A stretch of DNA of 64,000 nucleotides, from positions 930,001-994,000 of the forward strand of contig NZ_CP155449.1 in assembly GCF_040518285.1 (NCBI RefSeq), read 5' to 3'. The DNA comes from Knoellia sp. S7-12 (GTDB lineage Bacteria > Actinomycetota > Actinomycetes > Actinomycetales > Dermatophilaceae). Shown piece after piece: positions 42,484-52,399 of the stretch. Both the position numbers and the translations under genes were made by a program. Each line of letters starts with the position of its first letter. The first letter of the stretch is position 1. The notes under the pieces were generated by a model that searched no databases, was not told the origin of the DNA, and worked only from the letters and a program-made list of their open reading frames with translations.

Positions 42484-43179
42484 TCAGCGGGCGAGGGCGT
42501 CGCGGATGCCGGGTTCGGGCTGCCCGAGGACCGGATCGCGCCCGGTGACGACATCGCCCACGGCCTTGATGTTGGCGAGCTTCTCGCGCACCCAGCCGAT
42601 CCACCACTCTCGTGGATAGCGATCGCGCATCGTGGTGTCACCCACCCCGTGCGTTGTCATCCCGGCCGCCCGGCACAGTGCCACCGCCCGGCCCACGTGA
42701 TAGCGCTGCGAGATGACGGTGACCTCGTCGACGCCAAAGATGCGGTGGGCGCGCTGGCACGAGTCATAGGTGTCCCGACCGGCGAAGTCAAGGACGACGT
42801 CCTCCGTCGGCACCCCCGCTGCCACCAGGTAGTCGCGCATCGCCGTCGGCTCGTCGTAGGCATGGGTGCGGTTGTCGCCGGATACGAGGATCACGCGAAC
42901 CTTGCCGTCCTCGTGCAGGTCCTTGGCCGCGTCGAGCCGGGCAGCAAGGTAGGGACTCGGACGGCCGCCCATGAGCCCTGCACCGAGGACCAGCGCGACC
43001 GGCGCCTCCGGGGCATCGGCCGCGTTGTGCACCCGTCCCACAGATGCGATCAGCACCCAAGCCCATGGCACCAGCACCCCGAGGAGTCCGATGACGACCG
43101 GCACGGCCAGGATCCGGACCGCCCGTCGTCCCCACAACTCCTTCACGCGCTCAGTCTGCCAGCGGTAGGCGGACGGCAT
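42484..43179 (-). CDS. SanA/YdcF-like DUF218 membrane protein
   Basis: A protein of 231 aa from the ATG at 43179. One N-terminal membrane segment (ILAVPVVIGLLGVLVPWAWVLI) is followed by the DUF218 domain: VALVLGAGLMGGRPSPYLAARLDAA, VRVILVSGDN, EPTAMRDYL, DTYDSCQRA, VTVISQRYHVGRAVALCRA. Members affect cell-envelope integrity (SanA, vancomycin resistance in E. coli); the reaction is unknown. The start codon lies inside a GTATGCCG octamer on the minus strand. Co-oriented with menF, 37 nt after it. Confidence 0.87.
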   Translation of the reverse strand: MPSAYRWQTERVKELWGRRAVRILAVPVVIGLLGVLVPWAWVLIASVGRVHNAADAPEAPVALVLGAGLMGGRPSPYLAARLDAAKDLHEDGKVRVILVSGDNRTHAYDEPTAMRDYLVAAGVPTEDVVLDFAGRDTYDSCQRAHRIFGVDEVTVISQRYHVGRAVALCRAAGMTTHGVGDTTMRDRYPREWWIGWVREKLANIKAVGDVVTGRDPVLGQPEPGIRDALAR

Positions 43180-43216
43180 ACCGGCGTGTCTGTCCCGGAG
43201 GGGAGGAATTGGCGAG

Positions 43217-44518
43217 TTAGGGACGCGGGGCGGAGGTGAGGGCGTCGCGCATGGGGATGAGCTTGGCGTCCGACTCCGCCACCTCGGACTCCGGGTCGGA
43301 GCCGGCGACGATGCCGCACCCGGCGTAGAGCGACATGCGCTGATCGTCATTGGGGTGAATCGCCCCTGACCGCAACGCGATTCCCCACTCTCCGTCACCA
43401 CTGGCATCCATCCAACCCACAGGTCCGGCATAGCGGCCGCGGTCCATGTGTTCGAGCTCGGTGATCAACGCATCGGCCACCAACGTCGGCGTCCCGCACA
43501 CGGCAGCGCTCGGGTGCAGCGACTCAGCCAGCGCCAGCGACGTCGTGGCGTCGGTCAGCACACCCGCGACATCGGTCGCCAGGTGCATGACATTGGACAG
43601 GTGCAGGACGAACGGTGCCTCGGGGACATTCATCGAGGAGCAGTGCGGTGCAAGGGCATCGGCGACCGAGCGCACGGCGTACTCATGCTCCTCGAGGTCC
43701 TTCGACGAGCGGGCCAGCGACGCCGCCAGTGCCAAGTCGTGATCGTCATCACCGGTGCGACGGATCGTGCCGGCCAGGACCCGAGAGGTCACGAGACCCT
43801 TCTCGCGGCGAACCAACATCTCGGGAGTTGCCCCGACGAGTCCGTCGACGGCAAAGACCCACGTCGACTCATAGCTCTCGGCCAGCCGCCCCAACAGCCA
43901 CCGCACGTCGATCGGCGCAGCCGTCCGCACGTCCAGATCGCGGGCCAGCACGACCTTGTCGAGCTCGCCCGCCTGGATGCGGGACACCGCCTCGGCCACG
44001 GCCCCGGCCCACTCGGTCGGTGACAGGGAGCCGTCGGCAAACGACACCTCGCCCGGAGACAAAGGGTCCGACGTAGCCACCGGCTCGATGCTCGGGGGAA
44101 GCGCATCCGTGGACGTCGTCGTCACCCACCACTGGTCACCCCGGCGACCGACGACGACCGAAGGCACGACGAGAGTGGCGCCGGAAGGTGAGTCGGCGGC
44201 ATACGAGATCGCGCCGAAGGCGACGGGTCCGGTTCCCGGAAGGTCGACCTCGTCGCGCACGACTGCGGACCCCGAGACCTCACGCCACCACGACTCCAGC
44301 GCGGCAAAGCGATCGGCGCCATGTGCCGTGACCGATGCCGTGCGGCCCCAGCCGACGAGGCCGTCGCCACGGCGAACCCATGAAGTGGTGTCGCGCGCAC
44401 TCGTGGCAGGCAGAAGTGCCAGCAGGGCCGTGCCGTCCGCGGGGGACAGCGCGACGGTGCGGGCGACGAGGGGCGCGTGGGGCGCAATGTCCGTTTCGGA
44501 CGTGGGCTGGGACGTCAT
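43217..44518 (-). CDS. menF: isochorismate synthase
   Basis: A protein of 433 aa, Mg-dependent, converting chorismate to isochorismate as the entry of menaquinone synthesis. The C-terminal chorismate-binding domain shows ELDKVVLARDLDVRT, VLAGTIRRTGDDD, EHEYAVRSVADAL, HPSAAVCGTPTLVADALI, and GWMDASGDGEWGIALRSGAI. The siderophore type (EntC/DhbC) is less likely because menG is divergent and menD/menJ adjoin. The ATG at 44518 has TACGCT 7 nt upstream on its strand. Confidence 0.93.
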   Translation of the reverse strand: MTSQPTSETDIAPHAPLVARTVALSPADGTALLALLPATSARDTTSWVRRGDGLVGWGRTASVTAHGADRFAALESWWREVSGSAVVRDEVDLPGTGPVAFGAISYAADSPSGATLVVPSVVVGRRGDQWWVTTTSTDALPPSIEPVATSDPLSPGEVSFADGSLSPTEWAGAVAEAVSRIQAGELDKVVLARDLDVRTAAPIDVRWLLGRLAESYESTWVFAVDGLVGATPEMLVRREKGLVTSRVLAGTIRRTGDDDHDLALAASLARSSKDLEEHEYAVRSVADALAPHCSSMNVPEAPFVLHLSNVMHLATDVAGVLTDATTSLALAESLHPSAAVCGTPTLVADALITELEHMDRGRYAGPVGWMDASGDGEWGIALRSGAIHPNDDQRMSLYAGCGIVAGSDPESEVAESDAKLIPMRDALTSAPRP

Positions 44519-44568
44519 CACGCTGAGCGTAACCCCGAGGGGCGGCGGTCCCCGAATGGGCGCGGTGA

Positions 44569-44574
44569 GATGAT
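44569..44574 (+). promoter_or_regulatory. leaderless-type -10 of menG
   Basis: GATGAT, GGCGAC, then the menG ATG at 44581. The 62-bp gap to divergent menF holds promoters for both genes. Confidence 0.5.
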
Positions 44575-44580
44575 GGCGAC

Positions 44581-45276
44581 ATGAGCCGCGCCTCCCTCGA
44601 CAAGGACCCCCGCGACGTCGCGGCGATGTTCGACGACGTCGCCGAGAGGTACGACGTGACCAATGACGTGCTCTCCCTCGGCCAGGACCGGCTGTGGCGA
44701 CGAGCCGTCCTCCAGGCAGTCGCCGCACAGCCGGGGGAGCGGGTCCTCGACATCGCCGCCGGCACCGGGACGTCGAGCGAGCCGTTCGCCGACAAGGGTG
44801 TCCACGTCGTCCCCGCCGACTTCTCGCTCGGCATGCTGCGCGTCGGCAAGAAGCGTCGTGACGATCTCGGCTTCACCGCCGCCGACGCGATGCGCCTCCC
44901 CTTCGCCGACGAGTCGTTCGACGTGGTGACGATGTCGTTCGGGCTGCGCAACGTCGCCGACACCGACGCGGCGCTGCGTGAGTTCGCTCGCGTCACCAAG
45001 CCGGGCGGGCGCCTCGTCGTGTGCGAGTTCAGCCAGCCGGTCAACGGGCCGTTCCGCAAGGTCTACAGCGAGTACCTCATGGCGGCCCTGCCCCGTGTGG
45101 CCCGCAAGGTGAGCTCCAACCCCGAGTCCTACGTCTACCTCGCCGAGTCGATCCAGGCGTGGCCCGACCAGAAGGCGCTCGCAACCCGGGTCGCGCAGGC
45201 TGGTTGGAGCGACGTCGCCTGGCGCAACCTGAGTGGCGGCATCGTAGCCCTGCACCGGGGCACCAAGTCGCTCTGA
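44581..45276 (+). CDS. menG: demethylmenaquinone methyltransferase
   Basis: A protein of 231 aa of the UbiE/COQ5 family. Seen: [30 protein letters not shown] (family start, residues ~9-38), SAM motif [17 protein letters not shown], the UbiE signature [20 protein letters not shown] region and the closing [13 protein letters not shown]. It methylates demethylmenaquinone, the last ring step. It is a stand-alone unit: leaderless-type promoter and a hairpin behind it (45290-45309). Missing from the window for a full pathway: menH and a DHNA-CoA thioesterase. Confidence 0.95.
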   Translation: MSRASLDKDPRDVAAMFDDVAERYDVTNDVLSLGQDRLWRRAVLQAVAAQPGERVLDIAAGTGTSSEPFADKGVHVVPADFSLGMLRVGKKRRDDLGFTAADAMRLPFADESFDVVTMSFGLRNVADTDAALREFARVTKPGGRLVVCEFSQPVNGPFRKVYSEYLMAALPRVARKVSSNPESYVYLAESIQAWPDQKALATRVAQAGWSDVAWRNLSGGIVALHRGTKSL

Positions 45277-45289
45277 GGCAGCCTCCGCG

Positions 45290-45309
45290 CACTTAGGTTC
45301 GCCTTAGTG
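45290..45309 (+). terminator. 20-bp dyad after menG (hairpin with TTCG loop)
   Basis: CACTTAGG pairs with CCTTAGTG at 7 of 8 positions around TTCG, 14 nt after the menG stop and 37 nt before the Rex site. It can be a terminator. The half TTAGGTT also resembles the start of a DtxR/IdeR iron box (TTAGGTTAGGCTAACCTAA), but the second half fits poorly. Confidence 0.45.
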
Positions 45310-45346
45310 AGCGCCGACAATTCGGCTGCATAGAGTGGGTCGGTGT

Positions 45347-45364
45347 TCGTGAAGACTTTCACAA
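45347..45364 (+). promoter_or_regulatory. Rex operator upstream of the nuo operon
   Basis: TCGTGAAGACTTTCACAA differs at one position from TTGTGAAnnnnTTCACAA. It lies 7 nt before the GTG start of the first gene of the nuo operon. A -10-like TAGAGT is at 45331-45336, so Rex would sit on the transcription start and block initiation. Confidence 0.82.
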
Positions 45365-45371
45365 GCAAGGT

Positions 45372-46664
45372 GTGTCGTTGATCCTCGCCCAAGCTGCCGC
45401 TGGCCTCGCCAGTGCCGTCCGCGACTCTGATCGCGCGGACGTCGTCGTCATCGGAGCCGGCCCCGCCGGTTCCGCTGCTGCGGCACACCTGGGCGCAGCT
45501 GGAATCGACGTCCTTGTCCTCGAACGCACTCCCAGCACCACCGCTCGCAGGGGCGCCGAAGTCCTGTCACCGCGCGCCGTCGCCGAGCTCGACGCCCTGG
45601 GTCTGACGCAGGCCGACACCGAGGGCTGGCACCGCGCGACGGGCGTCCGCTTCGTCGGCGGCGGGATGCGCCTGGCTCTCGCGTGGCCCGACGTCGCCGG
45701 CCGCCCCGGACGTGGATTCGTCCGGTCGCGCGCCGCTCTCGACGAGAGCCTTTCGGCGTATGCCGTGTCTCGCGGCGCGCGCCTTCGTCGCGCCACCGAG
45801 GTCACCGGCCTCACGACCGATGCGTCCGGCCGGGTGAGCGGCGTGTCCGCTGACGGCCTCACGGTCGAGGCCGCCGTCGTCATCGACGCCTCGGGTGCAG
45901 GGGCAGGCGTGCAAGGCGCCAGGTCAGGCGTGGCCGCGACCGCGGACTTCGTCAGCCCGCGCCACAGCGACGACCACCTCGAGTCCTGGCTCGAACTCTC
46001 CGACGCTGCAGGCACGCGCCTGCCCGGTCACGGCTGGATCGTCGGCCGTGGCGACGGCCACGTCACCGTCGGTGTCGGAGCCCTGGCCGATGACACGAGC
46101 GCAACAACCGACAAGTGCGCCTTCGTCCTCCGGCAGTGGCTCACCGCGCTGCCGGCCAACTGGCAGCTCACCGACGCGACGATGACCGCGCCCATCAGCG
46201 GTTCCCGCCTGGGCACTCATCGCGACGCTGGTCCCCGCTACGCGAACGGCGTCCTGCGCGTCGGCGACGCAGCCCAGCTCGCGGACCCGCTGACCGGCGA
46301 GGGCCTCACTGCCGCACTGGCATCGGGACGCGTCGCTGCTGAGGTCGTCGCCGCAGCCCTTGCCCACGGAACTGCCGCCGAACGCGAAGGTGTGCTCGCG
46401 GCATACGCCACGCTTGTGGACGGTGCACTGGGACGGCGGCGCACCCTCGGCCGCGTCGCTGCCCGCCTCATCGACCGCCCGTGGATCACTCACCTGGCCA
46501 CGACCTACGCCCTGCCACGAGAGCGCCTCATGAAGCTCGTGCTGGGCCGCCTCACCACGCCGAACAATCCTGCAGTTGAGACCTGCGTCACGCCCTCTAC
46601 GATGGGGCGCGTGATCCGAGCCGCCGCACACCCAGGCACCGAAAGGGGAGTTGATCAGCGATGA
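45372..46664 (+). CDS. geranylgeranyl reductase family flavoprotein heading the nuo operon
   Basis: A protein of 430 aa. FAD motif VVVIGAGPAGSAAAAHLGAAG, RRGAEVLSPRAVAELDALG, and LRVGDAAQLADPLTGEGLTAALASG. It is a paralogue of the MenJ-like protein at 41174 but lacks its CGDGL Cys block (RRGAEVL instead of KTCGDGL). GTG at 45372 with AAGG upstream. The stop overlaps nuoA by 4 nt. The same gene precedes nuoA in Streptomyces (from memory). The role is unknown; reduction of a quinone or its side chain would suit the operon. Confidence 0.83.
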   Translation: MSLILAQAAAGLASAVRDSDRADVVVIGAGPAGSAAAAHLGAAGIDVLVLERTPSTTARRGAEVLSPRAVAELDALGLTQADTEGWHRATGVRFVGGGMRLALAWPDVAGRPGRGFVRSRAALDESLSAYAVSRGARLRRATEVTGLTTDASGRVSGVSADGLTVEAAVVIDASGAGAGVQGARSGVAATADFVSPRHSDDHLESWLELSDAAGTRLPGHGWIVGRGDGHVTVGVGALADDTSATTDKCAFVLRQWLTALPANWQLTDATMTAPISGSRLGTHRDAGPRYANGVLRVGDAAQLADPLTGEGLTAALASGRVAAEVVAAALAHGTAAEREGVLAAYATLVDGALGRRRTLGRVAARLIDRPWITHLATTYALPRERLMKLVLGRLTTPNNPAVETCVTPSTMGRVIRAAAHPGTERGVDQR

Positions 46665-47023
46665 GCAACCCCTACGTCCCGATCCTCTTCCTCCTGGCAC
46701 TCGGCTTCGGATTTGCCGCGTTGTCGGTGGGCACCAGCCTCGTCGTGGGACCCAAGCGCTACAACCGCGCGAAGTCCGAGCCGTACGAGTGCGGGATCCA
46801 ACCCTCGCCGCGTGCAACCGGCGGTGGTCGCGTGCCGATCAAGTACTTCCTCACGGCGATGCTCTTCATCATCTTCGACATCGAGTCGGTGTTCCTCTAC
46901 CCGTTCGCCGTCGCCTTCGATTCCCTCGGACTGTTCGCCCTCGTGGAGATGGTGCTGTTCATCCTCACCGTGTTCGTCGCCTACGCCTATGTGTGGAAGC
47001 GCGGCGGACTGGAATGGGACTGA
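46661..47023 (+). CDS. nuoA: NADH-quinone oxidoreductase subunit A
   Basis: A protein of 120 aa, three membrane segments, with YECGIQPSPRATGGGRVPIKYFLTAM (the Cys loop, shown in part for location at residues ~45-70) and FDIESVFLYPFAV, both diagnostic. AGGGGAG lies 9 nt upstream within the previous gene. It belongs to the membrane arm near the quinone channel. Confidence 0.96.
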   Translation: MSNPYVPILFLLALGFGFAALSVGTSLVVGPKRYNRAKSEPYECGIQPSPRATGGGRVPIKYFLTAMLFIIFDIESVFLYPFAVAFDSLGLFALVEMVLFILTVFVAYAYVWKRGGLEWD

Positions 47024-47084
47024 TGACCTCCTGTATGCCGGGTATGCCGGGTGCTGCCTTTGATCTGACTGGAAGGGTTCGCTG

Positions 47085-47681
47085 ATGGGACTCGAGGAGA
47101 AGCTGCCCGCAGGCTTTGTCCTGACGACGCTCGAGAACGTCGCCGGATACATGCGCAAGGCCTCGATCTGGCCGGCCACGTTCGGCCTCGCCTGCTGCGC
47201 CATCGAGATGATGGCCGTCGGCACACCGGACTACGACATCGCCCGCTTCGGCATGGAGCGCTTCTCGGCGACGCCGCGCCAGGCCGACCTGATGATCGTC
47301 GCCGGACGCGTGTCCAACAAGATGGCGCCGGTCGTCCGTCAGGTCTACGACCAGATGCCCAACCCCAAGTGGGTCATCTCGATGGGTGTGTGCGCCAGCT
47401 CGGGCGGCATGTTCAACAACTACGCGATCGTGCAGGGCGTCGACCACATCATCCCGGTCGACATCTATCTGCCCGGCTGCCCGCCGCGGCCTGAGATGCT
47501 GCTCAACGCGATTATCGAGCTCCACGACCAGATCCAGAACTCCAAGCTCGGCGTCAACCGGATCGCCGCCGCTCGCGCCGCCGAGGAAGCAGCCCTGCGC
47601 GCCACCCCGACGCACCTCATGCAGCCGACCCACGACCACGACGCCCTCACGGCGACGCCCGGGAGGAATCTCCTCGCATGA
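47085..47681 (+). CDS. nuoB: NADH-quinone oxidoreductase subunit B
   Basis: A protein of 198 aa. It carries the terminal N2 4Fe-4S cluster: the double Cys in [11 protein letters not shown], Cys in [12 protein letters not shown] and Cys in [18 protein letters not shown] lies 10 nt before the ATG. It is preceded by the only real gap inside the operon (61 nt), which has two GTATGCCG octamers. The C-terminal 35 residues are a His/Asp/Thr tail beyond the conserved domain. Confidence 0.97.
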   Translation: MGLEEKLPAGFVLTTLENVAGYMRKASIWPATFGLACCAIEMMAVGTPDYDIARFGMERFSATPRQADLMIVAGRVSNKMAPVVRQVYDQMPNPKWVISMGVCASSGGMFNNYAIVQGVDHIIPVDIYLPGCPPRPEMLLNAIIELHDQIQNSKLGVNRIAAARAAEEAALRATPTHLMQPTHDHDALTATPGRNLLA

Positions 47682-48490
47682 GCGACAAGCCCGCCAAAGA
47701 CAACGCCAAGCCCGCTGAGAAGGCGGATGAGCCGAAGGCGACACCTGCGGAACCTGTGTTGGATTCCGGTGATCTCCACGCGAGCGACCTTGACCTCACG
47801 CAGGCGCAGGCCGCCGGCGACACCGCACCCGTCCAGATCGGCGAACGCCGCGGGATGTTCGGCCCCACGCGGGGGAGCGACACCACCGGCTACGGCGGCC
47901 TGCGCACCCCCATCCTCCTTCCCGGTGCGTCGCAGAAGCCCTACGGCGGCTACTTCGACGAGCTGACCGACACGCTCGGCAAGGCTCTTGGCGAGACGGG
48001 CGACACGGCATACGCAAAAAGCATTGAGCGGGTCGTCGTCGACCGTGGCGAGCTGACACTGCACATCGCCCGCGAAGCCCTGCCGACCGTCGCTCGCGCC
48101 CTGCGCGACGACCCGGCCCTGCGTTTCGAGATCTGCACCGGCGTCTCGGGTGTGCACTTCCCCAACGAGGCCGGGCGCGAGCTGCACGCCGTCTATCACC
48201 TGCTCTCGATCACCCATAACCGCCGCGTCCGCCTCGAGGTGAGCGCGCCCGATGACGACGCGCGCATCCCCTCGGTCGTCGACACCTATCCGGCGGCCGA
48301 CTGGCACGAGCGCGAGACCTGGGACATGTTCGGCATCGTCTTCGAGGGCCACCCCGCCCTCACCCGCATCCTGATGCCGGACGACTGGCCGGGCCACCCC
48401 CAGCGCAAGGACTATCCGCTGGGTGGCATCCCCGTGGAATACAAGGGCGGCACCGTACCGCCGCCCGACGAGCGGAGGTCGTACAACTGA
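47678..48490 (+). CDS. nuoC: NADH-quinone oxidoreductase subunit C
   Basis: A protein of 270 aa. Residues 1 to ~75 are a charged Lys/Ala/Asp/Pro-rich extension; the 30-kDa subunit domain follows ([67 protein letters not shown]). It ends with LRRDYPLGG-type [16 protein letters not shown] overlap with nuoB and TGATG with nuoD. Confidence 0.96.
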   Translation: MSDKPAKDNAKPAEKADEPKATPAEPVLDSGDLHASDLDLTQAQAAGDTAPVQIGERRGMFGPTRGSDTTGYGGLRTPILLPGASQKPYGGYFDELTDTLGKALGETGDTAYAKSIERVVVDRGELTLHIAREALPTVARALRDDPALRFEICTGVSGVHFPNEAGRELHAVYHLLSITHNRRVRLEVSAPDDDARIPSVVDTYPAADWHERETWDMFGIVFEGHPALTRILMPDDWPGHPQRKDYPLGGIPVEYKGGTVPPPDERRSYN

Positions 48491-49926
48491 TGGCCACTCA
48501 AGACACTGACAAGAACACGGCAGACACGGTCTACGAAGACATTCCGGCGCACGAGCAGAGCCCCGGGCTCGACTCGGCTCTGGGCGATGGACAGAACGAT
48601 CCCTACGCCACAACGGACGCCGACCGCGAGGACGGCGCCCGCGTGTTCAACGCGACCGGTGGCGACTGGGGTGACCTCGTCGACGAGGCGACCGCACTCC
48701 ACGAGGAGCGCATCGTCGTCAACATGGGGCCGCAGCACCCGTCGACGCACGGCGTGCTCCGTCTCATCCTTGAGCTCGACGGTGAGACGGTCACCGAGGC
48801 CCGTGCGGGAATCGGCTACTTGCACACGGGCATCGAGAAGAACATGGAGTACCGCAACTGGGTGCAGGGGGTGACCTTCTGCACGCGCATGGACTACCTC
48901 ACGCCGATGTTCCAGGAGACGACCTACTGCCTGGGCATTGAGCGGCTCCTGGGCATCGAGGACCAGATCCCGGAGCGCGCGAGCATCATCCGCGTCCTCA
49001 TGATGGAACTCACCCGGATCAACTCCCACCTCGTGTGCCTCGGCACCGGTGGCATGGAGCTCGGCGCGACGACCGTCATGACCGTCGGCTTCCGTGAGCG
49101 CGAGCGCATCCTGCGCATCTTCGAGACCGTCACCGGCCTGCGCATGAACAACGCCTACATCCGCCCCGGCGGAGTGGCGCAGGACCTGCCGCACGGCTGC
49201 CTGGACCAGATCAACGGCACCGTCGTCGAACTGCGTCGCGGGATCCGCGAGCTCGAGCTGCTGCTCAATGAGAACCCGATCCTCAAGGGCCGCACCAAGA
49301 ACGTCGGCTACCTCGACCTCGCCGGCTGCATGGCCCTGGGCATCACCGGTCCGATCCTGCGCTCGACCGGGCTCCCGCACGACCTGCGCAAGAGCCAGCC
49401 CTACTGCGGCTACGAGACCTATGACTTCGAGGTCGTCACCCGCACCGGCGCCGACGCCTACGACCGGCTCCGGATCCGTCTCGACGAGATGTACGAATCG
49501 CTCAAGATCATCGAACAGTGCGTGGAGCGCCTCAAGAAGGTCCAGGGCCCGGTCATGGTGCAGGACAAGAAGATCGCGTGGCCGGCGCAACTGTCCGTCG
49601 GCAGCGACGGCCAGGGCAACAGTCTCGACCACATCCGCGAGATCATGGGCACCTCGATGGAGTCCCTGATCCACCACTTCAAGCTCGTCACCGAGGGTTT
49701 CCGCGTGCCGGCCGGTCAGGCCTACGTGCCGATCGAGTCGCCCAAGGGTGAGCTCGGCTGTCACCTCGTGTCCGACGGCGGCACGCGTCCCTACCGGGCG
49801 CACTTCCGGGACCCGAGCTTCAACAACCTGCAGGCCGTGGCCGCACTCTCCGAGGGCGGTCAGGTCGCTGACGTCATCGTTGCCGTGGCCTCGATCGACC
49901 CCGTCATGGGAGGCGTGGACCGCTGA
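48490..49926 (+). CDS. nuoD: NADH-quinone oxidoreductase subunit D
   Basis: A protein of 478 aa, the 49-kDa quinone-site subunit. Seen: [54 protein letters not shown], and [14 protein letters not shown] with FNNLQAV near the end. The first ~70 residues are an acidic extension. Coupled to nuoC and nuoE by TGATG overlaps. Confidence 0.97.
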   Translation: MATQDTDKNTADTVYEDIPAHEQSPGLDSALGDGQNDPYATTDADREDGARVFNATGGDWGDLVDEATALHEERIVVNMGPQHPSTHGVLRLILELDGETVTEARAGIGYLHTGIEKNMEYRNWVQGVTFCTRMDYLTPMFQETTYCLGIERLLGIEDQIPERASIIRVLMMELTRINSHLVCLGTGGMELGATTVMTVGFRERERILRIFETVTGLRMNNAYIRPGGVAQDLPHGCLDQINGTVVELRRGIRELELLLNENPILKGRTKNVGYLDLAGCMALGITGPILRSTGLPHDLRKSQPYCGYETYDFEVVTRTGADAYDRLRIRLDEMYESLKIIEQCVERLKKVQGPVMVQDKKIAWPAQLSVGSDGQGNSLDHIREIMGTSMESLIHHFKLVTEGFRVPAGQAYVPIESPKGELGCHLVSDGGTRPYRAHFRDPSFNNLQAVAALSEGGQVADVIVAVASIDPVMGGVDR

Positions 49927-51089
49927 TGGAGCACTACGGATTGCAGACGGCGTCCGGGCACCTCACGGTGTCCGCAGAGTCCAAGGAGCCGTATCCCGCG
50001 GATGTCCTTGAGGGCATGCACCTGGATGCCGAGCAGGTCATCGCGCGCTACCCGGAGAAGCGGTCGGCACTGCTGCCGCTGCTGCACCTCGTGCAGTCGG
50101 TCGACGGCTACGTCACCGGCCGTGGCATCGACTTCTGCGCCGAGGTCCTCGAGCTGAGCCGCGCCGAGGTGTCGGGTGTCGCGACGTTCTACACCCAATA
50201 CAAGCGCCACCCCAACGGTGAGTTCACCGTCGGCGTCTGCACCAACACGCTCTGCGCGATCATGGGCGGCGACGAGATCTGGGACTCGGTCTCCGAGCAC
50301 CTGGGCGTCGGTCACGACGAGACGACCGACGACGGCAAGGTCACCCTCGAGCGCATCGAGTGCAACGCGGCGTGCGACTACGCACCGGTCGTCATGGCCA
50401 ACTGGGAGTTCTTCGACAACCAGACGCCGGAATCCACCAACCAGCTCGTCGATGACCTGCGCTCCGGCGCTCCGGTGAAGCCGACCCGCGGTGCGAACAC
50501 GGTGTGCTCGTTCAAGCAGATGTCTCGCGTCCTGGCGGGCTTCCACGACGGTCGCGCCGACGAGGGTGTGGGCGCCGGACCGGCCTCGCTGCGTGGCCTC
50601 GAGGTCGCGCACGAGAACGGCTGGGAGGCGCCGCGCGCCGACCATGGCAAGCCCGCCGACTCCACGGACGGTGGAGCCGACGACGCCACCACCGAGGCCA
50701 GCGCTGAGGGCGACAAGGTCGAGGGCAAGGCGGCCGGACGGCACACCTCGGTCAACGCGCCGACCAACGAGCCCGACGAGAAGCCGGGCGGCAAGCCGGC
50801 CAAGGACTCGCCGGCGCCGGACGAAGAGGACGACACCCTCTTCGATGACGGCTCCTCCACTGCCGAGGGCGACCCCAAGGGGGACGCACCCCTCGTGGGC
50901 ACGCCCGCCTCGCCGACGTCGCAGGGAGCCACCCCCCAGACCGGCGGGATGCGTCCCGAGGGTTTCGTCACCTCCTCGTTCGACGAGGGCACCGCCGAGC
51001 CACTCGACGACGACCCTGCTCCTGAGGCCCCCACGTCGACCAGCGCCCGCAAGCGCAAGAACGCCAAGAGCAAGAAGGACGAGTCATGA
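49926..51089 (+). CDS. nuoE: NADH-quinone oxidoreductase subunit E with long disordered C-terminal extension
   Basis: A protein of 387 aa. Residues ~25-200 are the 24-kDa subunit with the 2Fe-2S ligands in GVCTNTLCAIMGG and ECNAACDYAPVV and the ATFYTQYKRHPNG block. From about residue 235 the rest (~150 residues) is low-complexity acidic sequence (Asp/Glu/Pro/Thr/Gly) ending in a basic patch ([15 protein letters not shown]). The canonical subunit has ~170-240 residues. The tail would lie in the peripheral arm next to NuoF. ATGA overlap with nuoF. Confidence 0.95.
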   Translation: MEHYGLQTASGHLTVSAESKEPYPADVLEGMHLDAEQVIARYPEKRSALLPLLHLVQSVDGYVTGRGIDFCAEVLELSRAEVSGVATFYTQYKRHPNGEFTVGVCTNTLCAIMGGDEIWDSVSEHLGVGHDETTDDGKVTLERIECNAACDYAPVVMANWEFFDNQTPESTNQLVDDLRSGAPVKPTRGANTVCSFKQMSRVLAGFHDGRADEGVGAGPASLRGLEVAHENGWEAPRADHGKPADSTDGGADDATTEASAEGDKVEGKAAGRHTSVNAPTNEPDEKPGGKPAKDSPAPDEEDDTLFDDGSSTAEGDPKGDAPLVGTPASPTSQGATPQTGGMRPEGFVTSSFDEGTAEPLDDDPAPEAPTSTSARKRKNAKSKKDES

Positions 51090-52399
51090 GCACCACGCTG
51101 ACGCCGATCCTCACGAAGTTCTGGGACGACCCGCAGAGCTGGACTCTCGAGACCTACGAGAAGAACGACGGCTACAAGGCACTCACCAAGGCACTCGCGG
51201 CCAAGCCCGCGGACCTCGTCCAGATGACCAAGGACTCCGGTCTGCGTGGTCGCGGTGGCGCGGGGTTCCCGACCGGCATGAAGTGGGGCTTCCTGCCCCC
51301 GCCGGACGGCGGCCCCCGCTACCTCGTCGTCAACGCCGACGAGTCCGAGCCGGGCACGTGCAAGGACATCCCGCTGATGATGGCGGCGCCGCAGTTCCTC
51401 ATCGAGGGCTGCGTCATCACGTCCTATGCGATCGGCTGCAACCACGCCTTCATCTATCTGCGTGGTGAAGTCGTCCACGTCTACCGTCGCCTCCTGCGTG
51501 CCGTCGAAGAGGCGTATGCCGCTGGTCACCTCGGCAAGAACATCCACGGCTCGGGCTTCGACCTCGACATCACCGTGCACGCAGGTGCCGGTGCCTACAT
51601 CTGTGGCGAGGAGACCGCGCTCCTCGACAGCCTCGAGGGTCGTCGCGGCCAGCCGCGCCTCAAGCCGCCGTTCCCGGCAGTCGCCGGGCTCTATGCGCGC
51701 CCGACCGTCGTCAACAACGTCGAGTCCATTGCGTCCGTACCGCCGATCCTGCTCCACGGATCCGAGTGGTTCGGCGACATGGGCACCGAGAAGTCCCAGG
51801 GCTTCGGCATCTTCAGCCTCTCGGGACACGTCAAGAACCCGGGCCAGTACGAAGCCCCGCTCGGCATCACGTTGCGCGAGCTGCTCGACATGGCCGGTGG
51901 CATGCGCGACCCCGAGAAGCAGCTGAAGTTCTGGACTCCCGGAGGCTCCTCGACGCCACTCTTCACGGCCGAGCACCTCGACACCCCGCTCGACTTCGAG
52001 TCCGTCGCCGCGGCTGGCTCGATGCTCGGCACGCGCGCCCTGCAGATCTTCGACGAGACGACCTGTGTCGTGCGCGCGGTCGATCGCTGGACCGACTTCT
52101 ACAAGCACGAGTCCTGCGGCAAGTGCACCCCGTGCCGTGAGGGCACCTGGTGGCTCAAGCAGATCCTGGGTCGTCTCGAGCACGGTCAGGGATCCGAGGA
52201 GGACCTCGACAAGCTCCTCGACATCTGTGACAACATCCTCGGCCGCAGCTTCTGCGCGCTGGGTGATGGTGCGACGAGCCCGATCACGAGCTCCATCCAA
52301 TACTTCCGCGAGGAATACATCGCGCACCTGACGCAAGGTTCCTGCCCCTTCGACTCGCGTGAGTCGACGCTCTTCCACAAGGACAAGGTGACCGCATGA
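51086..52399 (+). CDS. nuoF: NADH-quinone oxidoreductase subunit F
   Basis: A protein of 437 aa, the 51-kDa subunit that binds NADH, FMN and a 4Fe-4S cluster. Seen: [50 protein letters not shown], and the cluster block [15 protein letters not shown] with the fourth Cys in [11 protein letters not shown] overlaps on both sides. Confidence 0.97.
   Translation: MSTTLTPILTKFWDDPQSWTLETYEKNDGYKALTKALAAKPADLVQMTKDSGLRGRGGAGFPTGMKWGFLPPPDGGPRYLVVNADESEPGTCKDIPLMMAAPQFLIEGCVITSYAIGCNHAFIYLRGEVVHVYRRLLRAVEEAYAAGHLGKNIHGSGFDLDITVHAGAGAYICGEETALLDSLEGRRGQPRLKPPFPAVAGLYARPTVVNNVESIASVPPILLHGSEWFGDMGTEKSQGFGIFSLSGHVKNPGQYEAPLGITLRELLDMAGGMRDPEKQLKFWTPGGSSTPLFTAEHLDTPLDFESVAAAGSMLGTRALQIFDETTCVVRAVDRWTDFYKHESCGKCTPCREGTWWLKQILGRLEHGQGSEEDLDKLLDICDNILGRSFCALGDGATSPITSSIQYFREEYIAHLTQGSCPFDSRESTLFHKDKVTA

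Noticed and set aside
43180..43431. N-terminal extension of the SanA-like protein upstream of 43179.
   Set aside because: The extension overlaps menF coding sequence and has no conserved residues.
45293..45311. A confident IdeR/DtxR iron box.
   Set aside because: Only about 12 of 19 positions fit the consensus and the second half is poor; the hairpin reading is at least as good.
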